Shown here in pieces: positions 32,697 to 41,265 of a stretch of 64,000 bases of DNA. The position numbers and the translations under genes were made by a program. Position 1 is the first letter of the stretch, and the number at the start of each line of letters is the position of its first letter. A model generated the notes under the pieces. It had not been told where the DNA came from. It was given only the letters and a program-made list of their open reading frames with translations, and did not search any database. The stretch is from Azospirillum baldaniorum (GTDB lineage: Bacteria; Pseudomonadota; Alphaproteobacteria; Azospirillales; Azospirillaceae), in contig NZ_CP022260.1 in assembly GCF_003119195.2 (NCBI RefSeq), forward strand, positions 713,501 through 777,500, in the 5' to 3' direction.

Positions 32697-34508
32697 CTAT
32701 TCCGCCGGGGTGGCGATCAGCGTCTCAGGCATGTTGTCCTTGCGGATGCGCAGGAGTTCCTTCCACTTCTTGAGGGCGGCGATCAGGATCACGAAGCCCA
32801 GCGACAGCATGATGATCGAGATGCCGGCGTTGAAGACGTTGTAGCCCTTGGCCAGCGGGTTCAGGTAGACGTTGGTGATCATCCAGTAGCCGGCATAGTT
32901 CACCGTCACGAACAGGTAGGCCAGCGGGACGAGGCAGGTCAGCATGTAGACCCGTTTCTGGCCGAGGCGCAGGATGATCGTGGCGCCGATGATCAGGCCG
33001 ACCGAGGCCATGAGCTGGTTCGACACCCCGAACAGAGCCCACACCGAGTTGATGTCGCCCGACGTCAGCAGGTAGCCCCAGGCCACGCAGGCCAGCACGC
33101 TCGCGGCGATCGAGCCGGGCACCCAGTCGAGACGCTTCAGCGGGGCATAGAGGTCGCCGCCCAGGTCCTGGATCAGATAGCGGGCCACGCGGGTGCCGCT
33201 GTCAACGGCGGTCAGGATGAACACCGCCTCGAACATCACGACGAACTGGAAGAAGTAGGAGGCCAGCGTGCCGAACCACGGGATGCGGGTGAAAATTTCC
33301 GTCATGCCGACGGCCAGGGTCACCGCGCCGCCGGTGCGGCCGTAGAGGTCGAGACCGATTTCCTGGCTGAGCCGCGGCAGATCGACGACCTGCATGTTCA
33401 GGGCCTGGAAGGCGGCGGGCGAGGAGTTGATGGCGAAATAGTCGGCCGGGTGCAGGGAGGTGGCGGCGATCAGCGCCATGACGCCGACCACGCATTCGGC
33501 CAGCATGCCGCCGAAGGCCACGGTGCGGATGTCGCTCCATTTGTCGATCAGCTTCGGCGTGGTGCCCGAGCCGATGAAGGCGTGGAAGCCGGAGATGGCG
33601 CCGCAGGCGATGGTGATCGAGATGAACGGCCACACCGGGCCGGCCAGCACCGGGCCGCCGCCATGGATGAAGTCGGTGAGCGCGGGGAAGCGGATTTCCG
33701 GGTTGATGAAGACGACGCCGACGACGAGCGCGCCGAACACGCCGATCTTCATGAAGCTCGACAGGTAGCCGCGCGGGGTCAGCAGCATCCACACCGGCAG
33801 CGCCGTGGCGAAGAAGGCGTAGATCGGCAGGATCAGCGCGACCGTCTCGGCGTGCAGCGTCAGCCAGCTGCCCAGGACCGTGCCCTGGATGTAGGGGCCG
33901 GCGAAGACGGAGGCGGCGATGGCGGCGATGCCGACCTGCGTGGCGCCCTTGGACGAGCCGGTGATCTTCTCATAGAGGCCGAGCGCGACGGCGATCGGGA
34001 TCGTCATGAAGACCGCGAAGGCGCCCCAGGCGTTGCGCTCCAGCGCATGGACGACGACCATCGACAGGCCGGCCATGGTGATGGTGATGATGAACAGCAT
34101 CGCCAGACCGGTGCACCAGCCGGCGACGGGGCCGAGCTCGGCCTTGGCGACCTCCGACAGGGACTGGCCCTTGTGCTTCATCGAGGCGAACAGCACGACC
34201 GTGTCGTGCACCGCGCCGCCGATGACGCAGCCGATCAGCAGCCACAGGAAGCTCGGCAGATAGCCGAACTGCGCGGCCAGCACGGGGCCGACCAGCGGGC
34301 CGGCGGCGGCGATCGCCGCGAAATGCTGGCCGGCGTTCACCCACTTCTTGGTGGGAACATAGTTTCGCCCGTCGGCCAGGATGTGGGACGGCGTCACCTC
34401 GGAATCATCGGCACGGAGCACCTTGCGCACAAAGAACACGCCGTAGAAGCGGTAGCAGAGGGCGAGGATGCAGAGTGTCGCGATCACAAATGTTAGGGCG
34501 TGATCCAT
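32697..34508 (-). CDS. cstA: carbon starvation protein A / pyruvate transporter family
   Basis: A 603-residue protein with about 16-18 membrane helices. It begins with CstA family sequence (CYRFYGVFFVRKVLRADD, then NYVPTKKWVNAGQHFAAIAA and LPSFLWLLIGCVIGGAVHDT). CstA/BtsT proteins import pyruvate, or peptides in older reports, with protons. The length is nearer the short Gram-positive type than to E. coli CstA (about 700). AAGGAG precedes ATG 34508. The LytS/LytTR pair 270 bases upstream on the same strand resembles BtsS/BtsR, which switch on btsT when pyruvate is sensed, so that control is likely here. Confidence 0.92.
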   Translation of the reverse strand: MDHALTFVIATLCILALCYRFYGVFFVRKVLRADDSEVTPSHILADGRNYVPTKKWVNAGQHFAAIAAAGPLVGPVLAAQFGYLPSFLWLLIGCVIGGAVHDTVVLFASMKHKGQSLSEVAKAELGPVAGWCTGLAMLFIITITMAGLSMVVVHALERNAWGAFAVFMTIPIAVALGLYEKITGSSKGATQVGIAAIAASVFAGPYIQGTVLGSWLTLHAETVALILPIYAFFATALPVWMLLTPRGYLSSFMKIGVFGALVVGVVFINPEIRFPALTDFIHGGGPVLAGPVWPFISITIACGAISGFHAFIGSGTTPKLIDKWSDIRTVAFGGMLAECVVGVMALIAATSLHPADYFAINSSPAAFQALNMQVVDLPRLSQEIGLDLYGRTGGAVTLAVGMTEIFTRIPWFGTLASYFFQFVVMFEAVFILTAVDSGTRVARYLIQDLGGDLYAPLKRLDWVPGSIAASVLACVAWGYLLTSGDINSVWALFGVSNQLMASVGLIIGATIILRLGQKRVYMLTCLVPLAYLFVTVNYAGYWMITNVYLNPLAKGYNVFNAGISIIMLSLGFVILIAALKKWKELLRIRKDNMPETLIATPAE

Positions 34509-34644
34509 GACAGCTCTCCTTGGAAGGAACTGTCGTCACGTTAGGCCGGGTTTCATCCTCCGTGTGGTGCTCTCCCCGGAGCGGCGCCATGGCGTGGCGA
34601 GCGGTCGGAAAGCGGCGGTGAGCGGTGGGGGGGGATTTTATAAG

Positions 34645-34761
34645 CCCTCTCCCCTCCGGGGAGAGGGTGGCCCGCAGGGCCGGTGAGGGGGTTGCGCATG
34701 TCGGTGCGTCCGGCACAAGCGCAACCCCCTCACCCTAACCCTCTCCCCAGAGGGGAGAGGG
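34645..34761. repeat. palindromic repeat R4 (complete reference copy)
   Basis: A 117-base near-palindrome. The left end is CCCTCTCCCCTCCGGGGAG, then a GGTGAGGGGGTTGCG arm, a 20-base centre, the arm CGCAACCCCCTCACC, and a right-end hairpin CCCTCTCCCCAGAGGGGAG. R3 is the same element with an insertion. It lies between the cstA start and the regulator stop. Confidence 0.87.
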
Positions 34762-34775
34762 TTTAGCCATGACAT

Positions 34776-35495
34776 TCACCCGATGCCCAGCCGTTCCTTC
34801 AGCGGGCCGAGGAAGCGGCGGCTGACCGGGATGCTCTGGCCGCCCAGCGTCTGGATTTCCGCCAGACCATTGTCGATCAGGCGGATTTCCCGGATGCGGT
34901 CAGGGTTGACCAGATATTGCCGGTGGCAGCGCACCAGCGGGGTGCGCTCCTGCAAGGTCAGCAGGGTCAGCTCGGTGAAGCGTTCCTCGCCGTCGGCGCC
35001 GACGACGAAGACGCCGCTCGCCTTGGAGGCCACGCATTCCACCTCGTCGAGCTTCAGCAGGGAGATGCGGTTGTGGCCGGTGCAGGGGATCAGCCGCAGC
35101 GGGGCGGCGTCCTTCAGCACGGCGAGGTCCTGCGGCGCCCGCTCGCGGCGCAGCCGTTGCAGCGTCTTGGCCAGCCGGGCCGGGTCCGCCGGCTTCAGCA
35201 GATAATCGAAGGCGTGCTCCTCGAAGGCCTGGACGGCGTACTCGTCGTGCGCGGTCAGGAAGACGATGCGGGGCATCCGCTCCGGATCGAGCATGCTCAG
35301 CATCTCCAGCCCGCTGACCCGCGGCATCTGGATGTCGAGAAAGACCACGTCCGGCGGCTGGCGGTTGATGGCGCCGATGGCCTCGATGGCGTTGGCACAT
35401 TCCCCGGCGACCTGGAGGTCGGGGAACTCCTCCAGCAGGCGCCGCAACTCCTCGCGGGCCAGCGGCTCGTCGTCCACGATCAGGACGGTCATCAT
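34776..35495 (-). CDS. LytTR-family response regulator, BtsR-like
   Basis: A 239-residue regulator. The receiver domain (1-120) has IVDDEPLAREEL, phosphoacceptor Asp54 in VVFLDIQMPRVSGLE, Thr/Ala in FLTAHDEYAVQAF and Lys in YLLKPADPARL. The LytTR DNA-binding domain (about 135-239) has HNRISLLKLDEVECVASKAS and VRCHRQYLVNPDRI. It overlaps the kinase gene by 4 bases (ATGA), so they are co-translated. By analogy with BtsSR/YpdAB-type pairs it should bind upstream of the nearby cstA gene. ATG 35495 is taken as the start; ATG 35492 is adjacent. Confidence 0.9.
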   Translation of the reverse strand: MMTVLIVDDEPLAREELRRLLEEFPDLQVAGECANAIEAIGAINRQPPDVVFLDIQMPRVSGLEMLSMLDPERMPRIVFLTAHDEYAVQAFEEHAFDYLLKPADPARLAKTLQRLRRERAPQDLAVLKDAAPLRLIPCTGHNRISLLKLDEVECVASKASGVFVVGADGEERFTELTLLTLQERTPLVRCHRQYLVNPDRIREIRLIDNGLAEIQTLGGQSIPVSRRFLGPLKERLGIG

Positions 35496-37201
35496 GGCGC
35501 GGTCTCCGCGACGGCAGGGATGTCCAGGGGAAGGCGCAGGGTGATGCGGGTGAAGACGTCGGCCTCGCAGGCGACGTCCACTCCGTAGCCGTTGCCGAAG
35601 CGGTTGCGGACACGGCGGTCCACGATGGACATGCCCAGCCCGTCACCGCCCGGTTTCTCCTCGTAGAGTCCGGCGTTGTCCTCCACCGACAGCCACAGGT
35701 CGTCGCCCTCCCGCCGCGCCGCGATGCGGACATGGCCGGGGCCGAGGAGTTGCGAGGTGCCGTGCTTGATGGCGTTCTCCACCAGCGGCTGGAGCAGGAA
35801 GGCCGGCAGCCGGGCATGGCGCAGCCCGTCGGGCACGTCGATCTCCACCGACAGGCGCCCGGTGAAGCGCGCCAGCTCGATCTGGAGATAGGCGCTGACA
35901 TGCTCCACCTCGTCGGCCACCGTGGCCTCCTGGCTGGGGCGCTTCAGGTTCTTGCGGAAGAAGACCGACAGGCTCTGCACGAGCTGGCGCGCCCGCTCCG
36001 GGTCGTTGCGGATGACCGCGGAAATGGTGTTCAGCGCGTTGAACAGGAAATGCGGGTTCACCTGCGCGTGCAGCAGCTTGATCTCCGACTGGGCGAGCAG
36101 CGCCTTCTGCTGTTCGTAGCGCCCGGCGAGGATCTGGCTGGACAGCAGCCGGGCGATGCCCTCCCCCAGCGTGCGGTTGATGGTGGAGAACAGCTTGGTC
36201 TTCGGCTCGTACAGCTTGACGGTGCCGATCACCCGGTCGTCCTCGCCGACCAGCGGGATCACCAGCGAGGCGCCCAGCCGGCAGTTCGGGTGGATCGAGC
36301 ATTTGTAGGAGACCAAATTGCCGTCGGCGTAGAGCACCTGGTTGTTGGCGATCGCCTGGTAGGTCTGGGGCGAGGTGATCGGCGTGCCCGGCAGATGGTG
36401 GTCGTCGCCGACGCCGATGAAGGCCAGCAGCTTCTCACGGTCGGTGATGGCGACGGCGCCGACGCCCGTTTCCTCGTAGATGATGCGGGCGACCCGCATG
36501 CTGTTCTCTTCGTTGAAGCCCTGGCGCAGCACGCCGTCGGCCCGCGCAGCAATCTTCAGCGCCTTGGCGGAGAAGGCGCTCGACTGCTTGTCGATCAAGG
36601 CACGGCGGTCCATCAGAATGCGCATGAACAGCCCCGCCCCCAGCGTGTTGGCGACGATCATCGGCAGCGCCACCACCTCCACCAAATGGAGCGCCGCCGG
36701 GAAGGGCTTGGCCACCAGCAGGATGATCAGCATCTGGGCGATTTCCGCCACAAGGGTGACGGCGCCGACGCGCAGCGGGTCGAACAGCGGCTCGATGCGG
36801 CCCTGGCGGACGAAGTGGCGGTGCACCAGACCGCCGATCAGCCCCTCCGTCACCGTGGAGACGGCGCAGGCCACCGCCGACATGCCGCCCAGCGAATAGC
36901 GGTGCAGCCCGCCGGTGAAGCCGACCGCCAGCCCCACCGACGGCCCGCCCAGGATGCCGCTCAGCACGGCCCCGATGGCGCGGGTGTTGGCGATGGAATC
37001 GTCGATTTGCAACCCGAAATAGGTCCCCATGATGCAGAACATGGAGAAGATGACGTAGCAGGCCAGCTTGTGCGGCCAGCGCACGGTGAGGTGCATCACC
37101 GGCAGGAACAGCGGCGTCCGGCTCAGCATGTACGCGATGACCAGATACACGCACATCTGCTGAAGCAGCAGGAAGACGAGGCTGAGATGCTCGACGGTCA
37201 T
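35492..37201 (-). CDS. LytS-family sensor histidine kinase, BtsS-like
   Basis: A 569-residue kinase. About 190 residues of membrane helices (5TM-5TMR_LYT type, with GGPSVGLAVGFTGGLHRYSL) start the protein. A GAF-like domain follows (about 225-365, ARIIYEETGVGAVAITD), then the His_kinase core with HAQVNPHFLFNALNTISAVI and the HATPase box LLQPLVENAIKHG and GLGMSIVDRR. LytS kinases pair with LytTR regulators; the BtsS group senses extracellular pyruvate. ATG 37201 is chosen over GTG 37213 since neither has a strong ribosome site. It is first in a kinase-regulator pair located upstream of cstA. Confidence 0.9.
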   Translation of the reverse strand: MTVEHLSLVFLLLQQMCVYLVIAYMLSRTPLFLPVMHLTVRWPHKLACYVIFSMFCIMGTYFGLQIDDSIANTRAIGAVLSGILGGPSVGLAVGFTGGLHRYSLGGMSAVACAVSTVTEGLIGGLVHRHFVRQGRIEPLFDPLRVGAVTLVAEIAQMLIILLVAKPFPAALHLVEVVALPMIVANTLGAGLFMRILMDRRALIDKQSSAFSAKALKIAARADGVLRQGFNEENSMRVARIIYEETGVGAVAITDREKLLAFIGVGDDHHLPGTPITSPQTYQAIANNQVLYADGNLVSYKCSIHPNCRLGASLVIPLVGEDDRVIGTVKLYEPKTKLFSTINRTLGEGIARLLSSQILAGRYEQQKALLAQSEIKLLHAQVNPHFLFNALNTISAVIRNDPERARQLVQSLSVFFRKNLKRPSQEATVADEVEHVSAYLQIELARFTGRLSVEIDVPDGLRHARLPAFLLQPLVENAIKHGTSQLLGPGHVRIAARREGDDLWLSVEDNAGLYEEKPGGDGLGMSIVDRRVRNRFGNGYGVDVACEADVFTRITLRLPLDIPAVAETAP

Positions 37202-37322
37202 GGGGGCGGGCACGGGCAGCGGGCGGCGGGATTGCCGGCCCGCAGGCTACCCCCGCCCGTCCTGCCACGGTATGATTCCAATCAATGGATGTGGCCGGAG
37301 TCCCCGGACCGCTGCGATGGCT

Positions 37323-37733
37323 CTATGCGGCCAGCGCGGGGGCCTGTTGCACCGTTGCAGGCATGGTGCCGCCGTTGGCGGGCGGCAGGCGCAGGCGGTT
37401 CGCCAGCCCTTCCAGGGAGTCGTGCAGGCGGCGGCAGGGGGTGCCGTCCTCCCCCGGCTCGTAGATGCCGACGAAGGGCGCGCCCGGCTGGTTGGGGTCG
37501 AGGTGCAGCTCGACGATGTGGGTGCGCGACGTGCAGCCGCGGACCAGCGGGTCGGCGGGGATCACCGTCCAGCCGCGCCGCAGGCAGCGTTCGGCCAGCC
37601 CTTCCAGATAGAGCGAGGCGGACGGAACGCGCTTCAGCGCCTTCAACTCGGCGATGAGTTGGCGGACGTTGTCCACCTGCTCCAGGAACAGGCCGGCGGC
37701 GTGATGGGTGTCGCGGATCACGAGCTTCAGCAT
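37323..37733 (-). CDS. unknown protein, paralogue of the gene at 62833
   Basis: A 136-residue protein without signal peptide or membrane helix. It aligns end to end with the protein at 62833: both start M(L/M)KLVI(R/H)D(T/R)H-x-AAGL, have a central DPL-x-(R/A)-(G/C)-(C/S) then a T-H-(I/L)-V-E strand, and share GT/GI-(P/L)-CRR near residue 105. AGAGGAGG lies about 9 bases before ATG 37733. The Cys and His residues could bind metal, but this is conjecture. I do not recognise the family. It stands alone between the kinase and rlpA genes. Confidence 0.7.
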   Translation of the reverse strand: MLKLVIRDTHHAAGLFLEQVDNVRQLIAELKALKRVPSASLYLEGLAERCLRRGWTVIPADPLVRGCTSRTHIVELHLDPNQPGAPFVGIYEPGEDGTPCRRLHDSLEGLANRLRLPPANGGTMPATVQQAPALAA

Positions 37734-37870
37734 GGGTTGGAACCTCCTCTGCGCGCACGGCTCCGTCACCCGCGTGGGCGCATCGGCGGCCTTCGCGGCG
37801 CCGCGCCCCTTGGGTGGAAGCCTGCGCGTTGTGCGTTTGGGTGGGAAGCGTCGGACGGGACGCGGTTCCG

Positions 37871-38476
37871 TTATTCGGCCGTGCCCAGATCCGTGCCGGT
37901 CAAATCCGGTTCGGGCCGTTCGGCCACCGTCACAGGCGGTTCGGACGCCGGTTTGCGGTCGGGGTAAAGCACGGCGACCATCTGCTCCAGCCGCTGCCGC
38001 AGGGAACGGTTCGGCTGGTCGGAAGGCCGGGCTTCGACACGCACGTTCACCACGCCGTCCTCGATCATGCCCAGTTCACTGGCCGCCTTCCGGGAGAGGT
38101 CGATCACCCGCCCCTTCACGTAGGGGCCTCGGTCGTTGATCACGACCTCGACGCTGCGCCCGTTGTCAGCGTTGGTCACCGTCACCCGGCTGCCCAGGGG
38201 AAGCCGGCGGGACGCGGCGGTCAGCCGGTTCTGGCTGAAACGCTCCCCCGACGCCGTGGTCCGGCCATGGAAGAAATCGGCGTAGTAGGACGCCTTCCCC
38301 TTGTGAACATAAACCGGTTCGATATCCGACACGACCGGCGCCGCGTTTTCCTCAAACTCGACGTCCTGCAGCATTGAGTCCTGCGGCACTGGCGGGACGG
38401 AGGCAATCTGTGCACCAGTCGAACATGCCCCAACAGAAACAGCACAGATAGCGAGCGCAACACAGCCATACCGCAC
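37871..38476 (-). CDS. rlpA: RlpA-family septal lipoprotein
   Basis: A 201-residue protein. A GTG start at 38476 with GGGAGAG 7 bases upstream gives a lipoprotein signal (ALAICAVSVGAC, lipobox VGAC). The double-psi beta-barrel of RlpA covers about 55-135: GKASYYADFFHGRTTASGE, RLPLGSRVTVTN, and NDRGPYVKGRVIDLSRKAA with the catalytic-type Asp. RlpA is a lytic transglycosylase cutting denuded glycans at the septum; no SPOR domain is present, so the septal targeting may be lost or different. The longer in-frame ORF to 38551 has no signal-like start. The last 50 residues are Pro/Arg-rich. Confidence 0.85.
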   Translation of the reverse strand: MRYGCVALAICAVSVGACSTGAQIASVPPVPQDSMLQDVEFEENAAPVVSDIEPVYVHKGKASYYADFFHGRTTASGERFSQNRLTAASRRLPLGSRVTVTNADNGRSVEVVINDRGPYVKGRVIDLSRKAASELGMIEDGVVNVRVEARPSDQPNRSLRQRLEQMVAVLYPDRKPASEPPVTVAERPEPDLTGTDLGTAE

Positions 38477-38950
38477 TCTTTCTCTCCCCCGTTGTTGTTC
38501 TGCGGCAACGGTTGCGGAATCTCTCCATCCTGTCAATCCGCGAATCCACACCTATGCTGTGACAGGATTGCGTCTTAATATTCTTTAACGATTTTACTTT
38601 GACCTTATCATGACGGGCGCGAGCCGGTTCGTGCGTTTCATTTACGGCAATTGAATTTTTGCCCATCCTGGAAATCTCGCCAGTCATCCTCAGCGTATAA
38701 CCCGGCGTCACCGCAGGCCCGCGAATGCGTGGAAGGAATTTCCCGGACCACTCACAAGACACTGAAAATCCGTTGAAAATTTTCCATCGCCCAATGCTGA
38801 TGATGCCGTCTGATCCATTGAACACGGACAAACGCCTTGTCATAAATACTGGCTGATTGAAAGACGAGCTCCGATCGTTTTCGCCAAACATCATCGAAAT
38901 TCCGAACGAATTTAGCGAAACACCGGTCCACCCAAACGGAGTGCGCGGAC
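38477..38950. other. AT-rich intergenic region between divergent genes
   Basis: About 470 bases with markedly lower GC than the genes on either side. It must hold the rlpA promoter (-) and the protease promoter (+). I see no clean dyad or promoter consensus. Antisense ORFs within it lack recognisable sequence. Confidence 0.5.
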
Positions 38951-40717
38951 ATGAGTGAGTTTCGGATTCCCGACCCCGGCGGAAACGGAGACGGTACCGG
39001 CGATGACCGATCACCCCTCGATGACGTTTCGGGCTTCGATGACGCTTCAGGCCCGACGATGGAAACGGCCGGCCGGACGACGGGCGGCGTCGGCGACCCG
39101 CTGTTCGTCCGAGCGTTCGACAGCGGGCGCCGCTGGGGCGTGCCGCCGGACGGTGCCGCGACGGCGCCCTACAGCCTGACCTACGGCTGGGTCGTGGATG
39201 CCGGCATCCGCTACGTGCCCGGCTTCCGTCCCCTCAACGACAGCCAAAAGGCCATGGCGTTGCAGGCGATGGGGGAGTGGAGCGCCGTCGCCAACCTCGC
39301 CTTCGTGGAAACGGCGGCTCCGATGACCGCCAACCTGCAATTCCACATGAGCCAGCTCGATGCCTTCGGCGCCTCCGGCATGGCCTACTACCCCAACCCG
39401 GCGGGCTCGTACATCTACCTCGACCCCGAATCGGCCGGTTACCGCACCTATGTGCACGAGATCGGCCACGCGCTGGGCCTGAAGCATCCCGGCGACTACA
39501 ACGGCACAGGCGGCGGCACTCCGCCCTTCCTGCCGCCGGCCGAGGACAACCGCACCAACACGGTCATGTCCTATTACGGCGTCTGGCCCGGCGGGCTGGG
39601 CGTCTACGACGTCGCCGCAATCCAGCGCCTCTATGGCCCCAACCCCACCGTGCGCGCCGGCGACGACCTGTATCTGCTGACGCCGGGCGCGCCGGGACGC
39701 TACCTCTGGGATGGCGGTGGCAACGACACCCTGTCCGCAGCAGGGTCGGATGTTCCCGTCACCATCGACCTGACGGGCGGCTGGGGATGGTTTTCCACGC
39801 AGGCCCCGTCGATCCTGGCCCAGAACCAAGTCTTCGTCGGCTACGGCACCCGCATTGAGACCGTCATCGGCGGGGCGGCGGGCGATCGGTTGACCGGCTC
39901 GGCCTTCGCCGACACGCTGATGGGCGCCGCCGGAGACGACACGCTGGCCGGCGGAGCGGGCGACGATTTTCTCGACGGCGGAACCGGCGACGACGCGGCG
40001 CTGTACGACTTCCCCTCCGCCAACGTCTTCGTGACCGTCGATCCGTCGGGAAGCGGAGTGGACCTGACGGTCACCGGGGCCGGCGGCACCGACCGGCTGC
40101 GCGGCATCGAACGGCTGGTCTTTGCCGACCGCACGGTCACCCGGCAGGAGGCCGCAGCCGCCCTGCCCCGCGCCGCGCCGGACGAACGCGCCATCGTTCA
40201 GGATGGCGCCATGAGCTACGAGGTGCGGATGGCCCCCTATTCCGGCCCGGTCGCCGGCCTGAAAAACCAGTTCCTGGGAACGGCCGCCGGGGAAGCGGTC
40301 GTCGGCAGCGACCAGGGCGATTTCATGAATCTGCTCGGCGGGAACGACGCCGCGCAGGGCGGAGACGGAAACGACGTGCTGGACGGCGGCACGGGCTCCA
40401 ACTTCCTGACCGGCGGAGCCGGAACAGACACCTTCAACGTCGATGGGCGGGGCGAAGGCGTCACGTGGTCCACCATCACCGACCTGCAACCGGTGGAATG
40501 GGCCGTCGCCTGGGGCTGGACGGACACCCTCTCCAAACTGACCTGGGAGGATCTGGCGGGCGCCACCGGCTATCAGGGGGCCACCGCGCGAATCGACCTG
40601 GACGGCAATGGCGGCACCGACCTCAGCCTGACCTTCAGCGGACAGACCCCCGGCGGGTTGCTCGCCATGCCCGGACAGGTGGGGACCGACAGCTATCTTG
40701 CCTTCCGGATCGGCTGA
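38951..40717 (+). CDS. serralysin-like RTX metalloprotease
   Basis: A 588-residue secreted protease. The zinc site HEIGHALGLKH (HExxHxxGxxH, near 174-184) and Met-turn VMSYYG (near 213) define the M10B/serralysin group. Two sets of glycine/Asp RTX repeats follow (GDDTLAGGAGDDFLDGG near 335 and GNDVLDGGTGSNFLTGGAG near 475), which bind Ca outside the cell. There is no N-terminal signal peptide; export is expected through a type I system with a C-terminal signal, and no such system is in the window. The acidic, Gly-rich first 50 residues may be a propeptide. The gene appears monocistronic. Confidence 0.88.
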   Translation: MSEFRIPDPGGNGDGTGDDRSPLDDVSGFDDASGPTMETAGRTTGGVGDPLFVRAFDSGRRWGVPPDGAATAPYSLTYGWVVDAGIRYVPGFRPLNDSQKAMALQAMGEWSAVANLAFVETAAPMTANLQFHMSQLDAFGASGMAYYPNPAGSYIYLDPESAGYRTYVHEIGHALGLKHPGDYNGTGGGTPPFLPPAEDNRTNTVMSYYGVWPGGLGVYDVAAIQRLYGPNPTVRAGDDLYLLTPGAPGRYLWDGGGNDTLSAAGSDVPVTIDLTGGWGWFSTQAPSILAQNQVFVGYGTRIETVIGGAAGDRLTGSAFADTLMGAAGDDTLAGGAGDDFLDGGTGDDAALYDFPSANVFVTVDPSGSGVDLTVTGAGGTDRLRGIERLVFADRTVTRQEAAAALPRAAPDERAIVQDGAMSYEVRMAPYSGPVAGLKNQFLGTAAGEAVVGSDQGDFMNLLGGNDAAQGGDGNDVLDGGTGSNFLTGGAGTDTFNVDGRGEGVTWSTITDLQPVEWAVAWGWTDTLSKLTWEDLAGATGYQGATARIDLDGNGGTDLSLTFSGQTPGGLLAMPGQVGTDSYLAFRIG

Positions 40718-40826
40718 CCGCATTCCGCCGTTCGAAAAAACGGCCGTATCGGCTGCCGCGCCGCGCCGATCCTGACGCATCCTCAGCACAATCGCCGAAA
40801 CACGGAACGAGGAGGGACCCACGACC

Positions 40827-41183
40827 ATGAAGCAGGTGATGTTTGTCGAACTCGGCATGGGCGCCGATCTGCACGGCCAGGACGTGACCAAGGCCGCGGT
40901 GCGCGCCGTGCGCAACGCCATCGAGCGCAACTCCATGCCCGGCATGCGCGCGCTGGTCGATGGCGACACCAGCCGGATGCAGGTCCGCGTCCATCTCGCC
41001 GTTCCGGCGGACGCCGACCGTCTGGACCTGGAGGCCGTGCGGGCCGTCTTCCCCTATGGACAAGTCTCCTTCAACGTGGTGTCCGGCGGCATGCTGGCGC
41101 CCAGCGGCATCTTCCTCGCCGACAAGAACGACCGCAACGAGATGATCTACATCGTCAACGCCGCGGTGGAGGTCGGCGTCTGA
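40827..41183 (+). CDS. Lin0512-family protein
   Basis: A 118-residue protein matching the Lin0512 family (VFVELGMGADLHGQDVTKAA at the start, then GGMLAPSGIFLADKND). The fold is reported for structural-genomics members but the function is not known. It is soluble, with no signal. GAGGAGG lies just upstream of ATG 40827. It is not clearly co-transcribed with the gene behind it, 82 bases on. Confidence 0.85.
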   Translation: MKQVMFVELGMGADLHGQDVTKAAVRAVRNAIERNSMPGMRALVDGDTSRMQVRVHLAVPADADRLDLEAVRAVFPYGQVSFNVVSGGMLAPSGIFLADKNDRNEMIYIVNAAVEVGV

Positions 41184-41265
41184 GGTACGGCATCCGGGGT
41201 CCGAAGTTTGGCCCTTGGGTCCGGAGCGGTTGCCCCCGCCTCCCGTTTCGTGCCAGCGTCGGGGC

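Noticed and set aside
38221..38508. Alternative frame with a hydrophobic start overlapping rlpA
   Set aside because: Signal-like start only by chance; the rlpA frame has a lipobox and the full RlpA domain.
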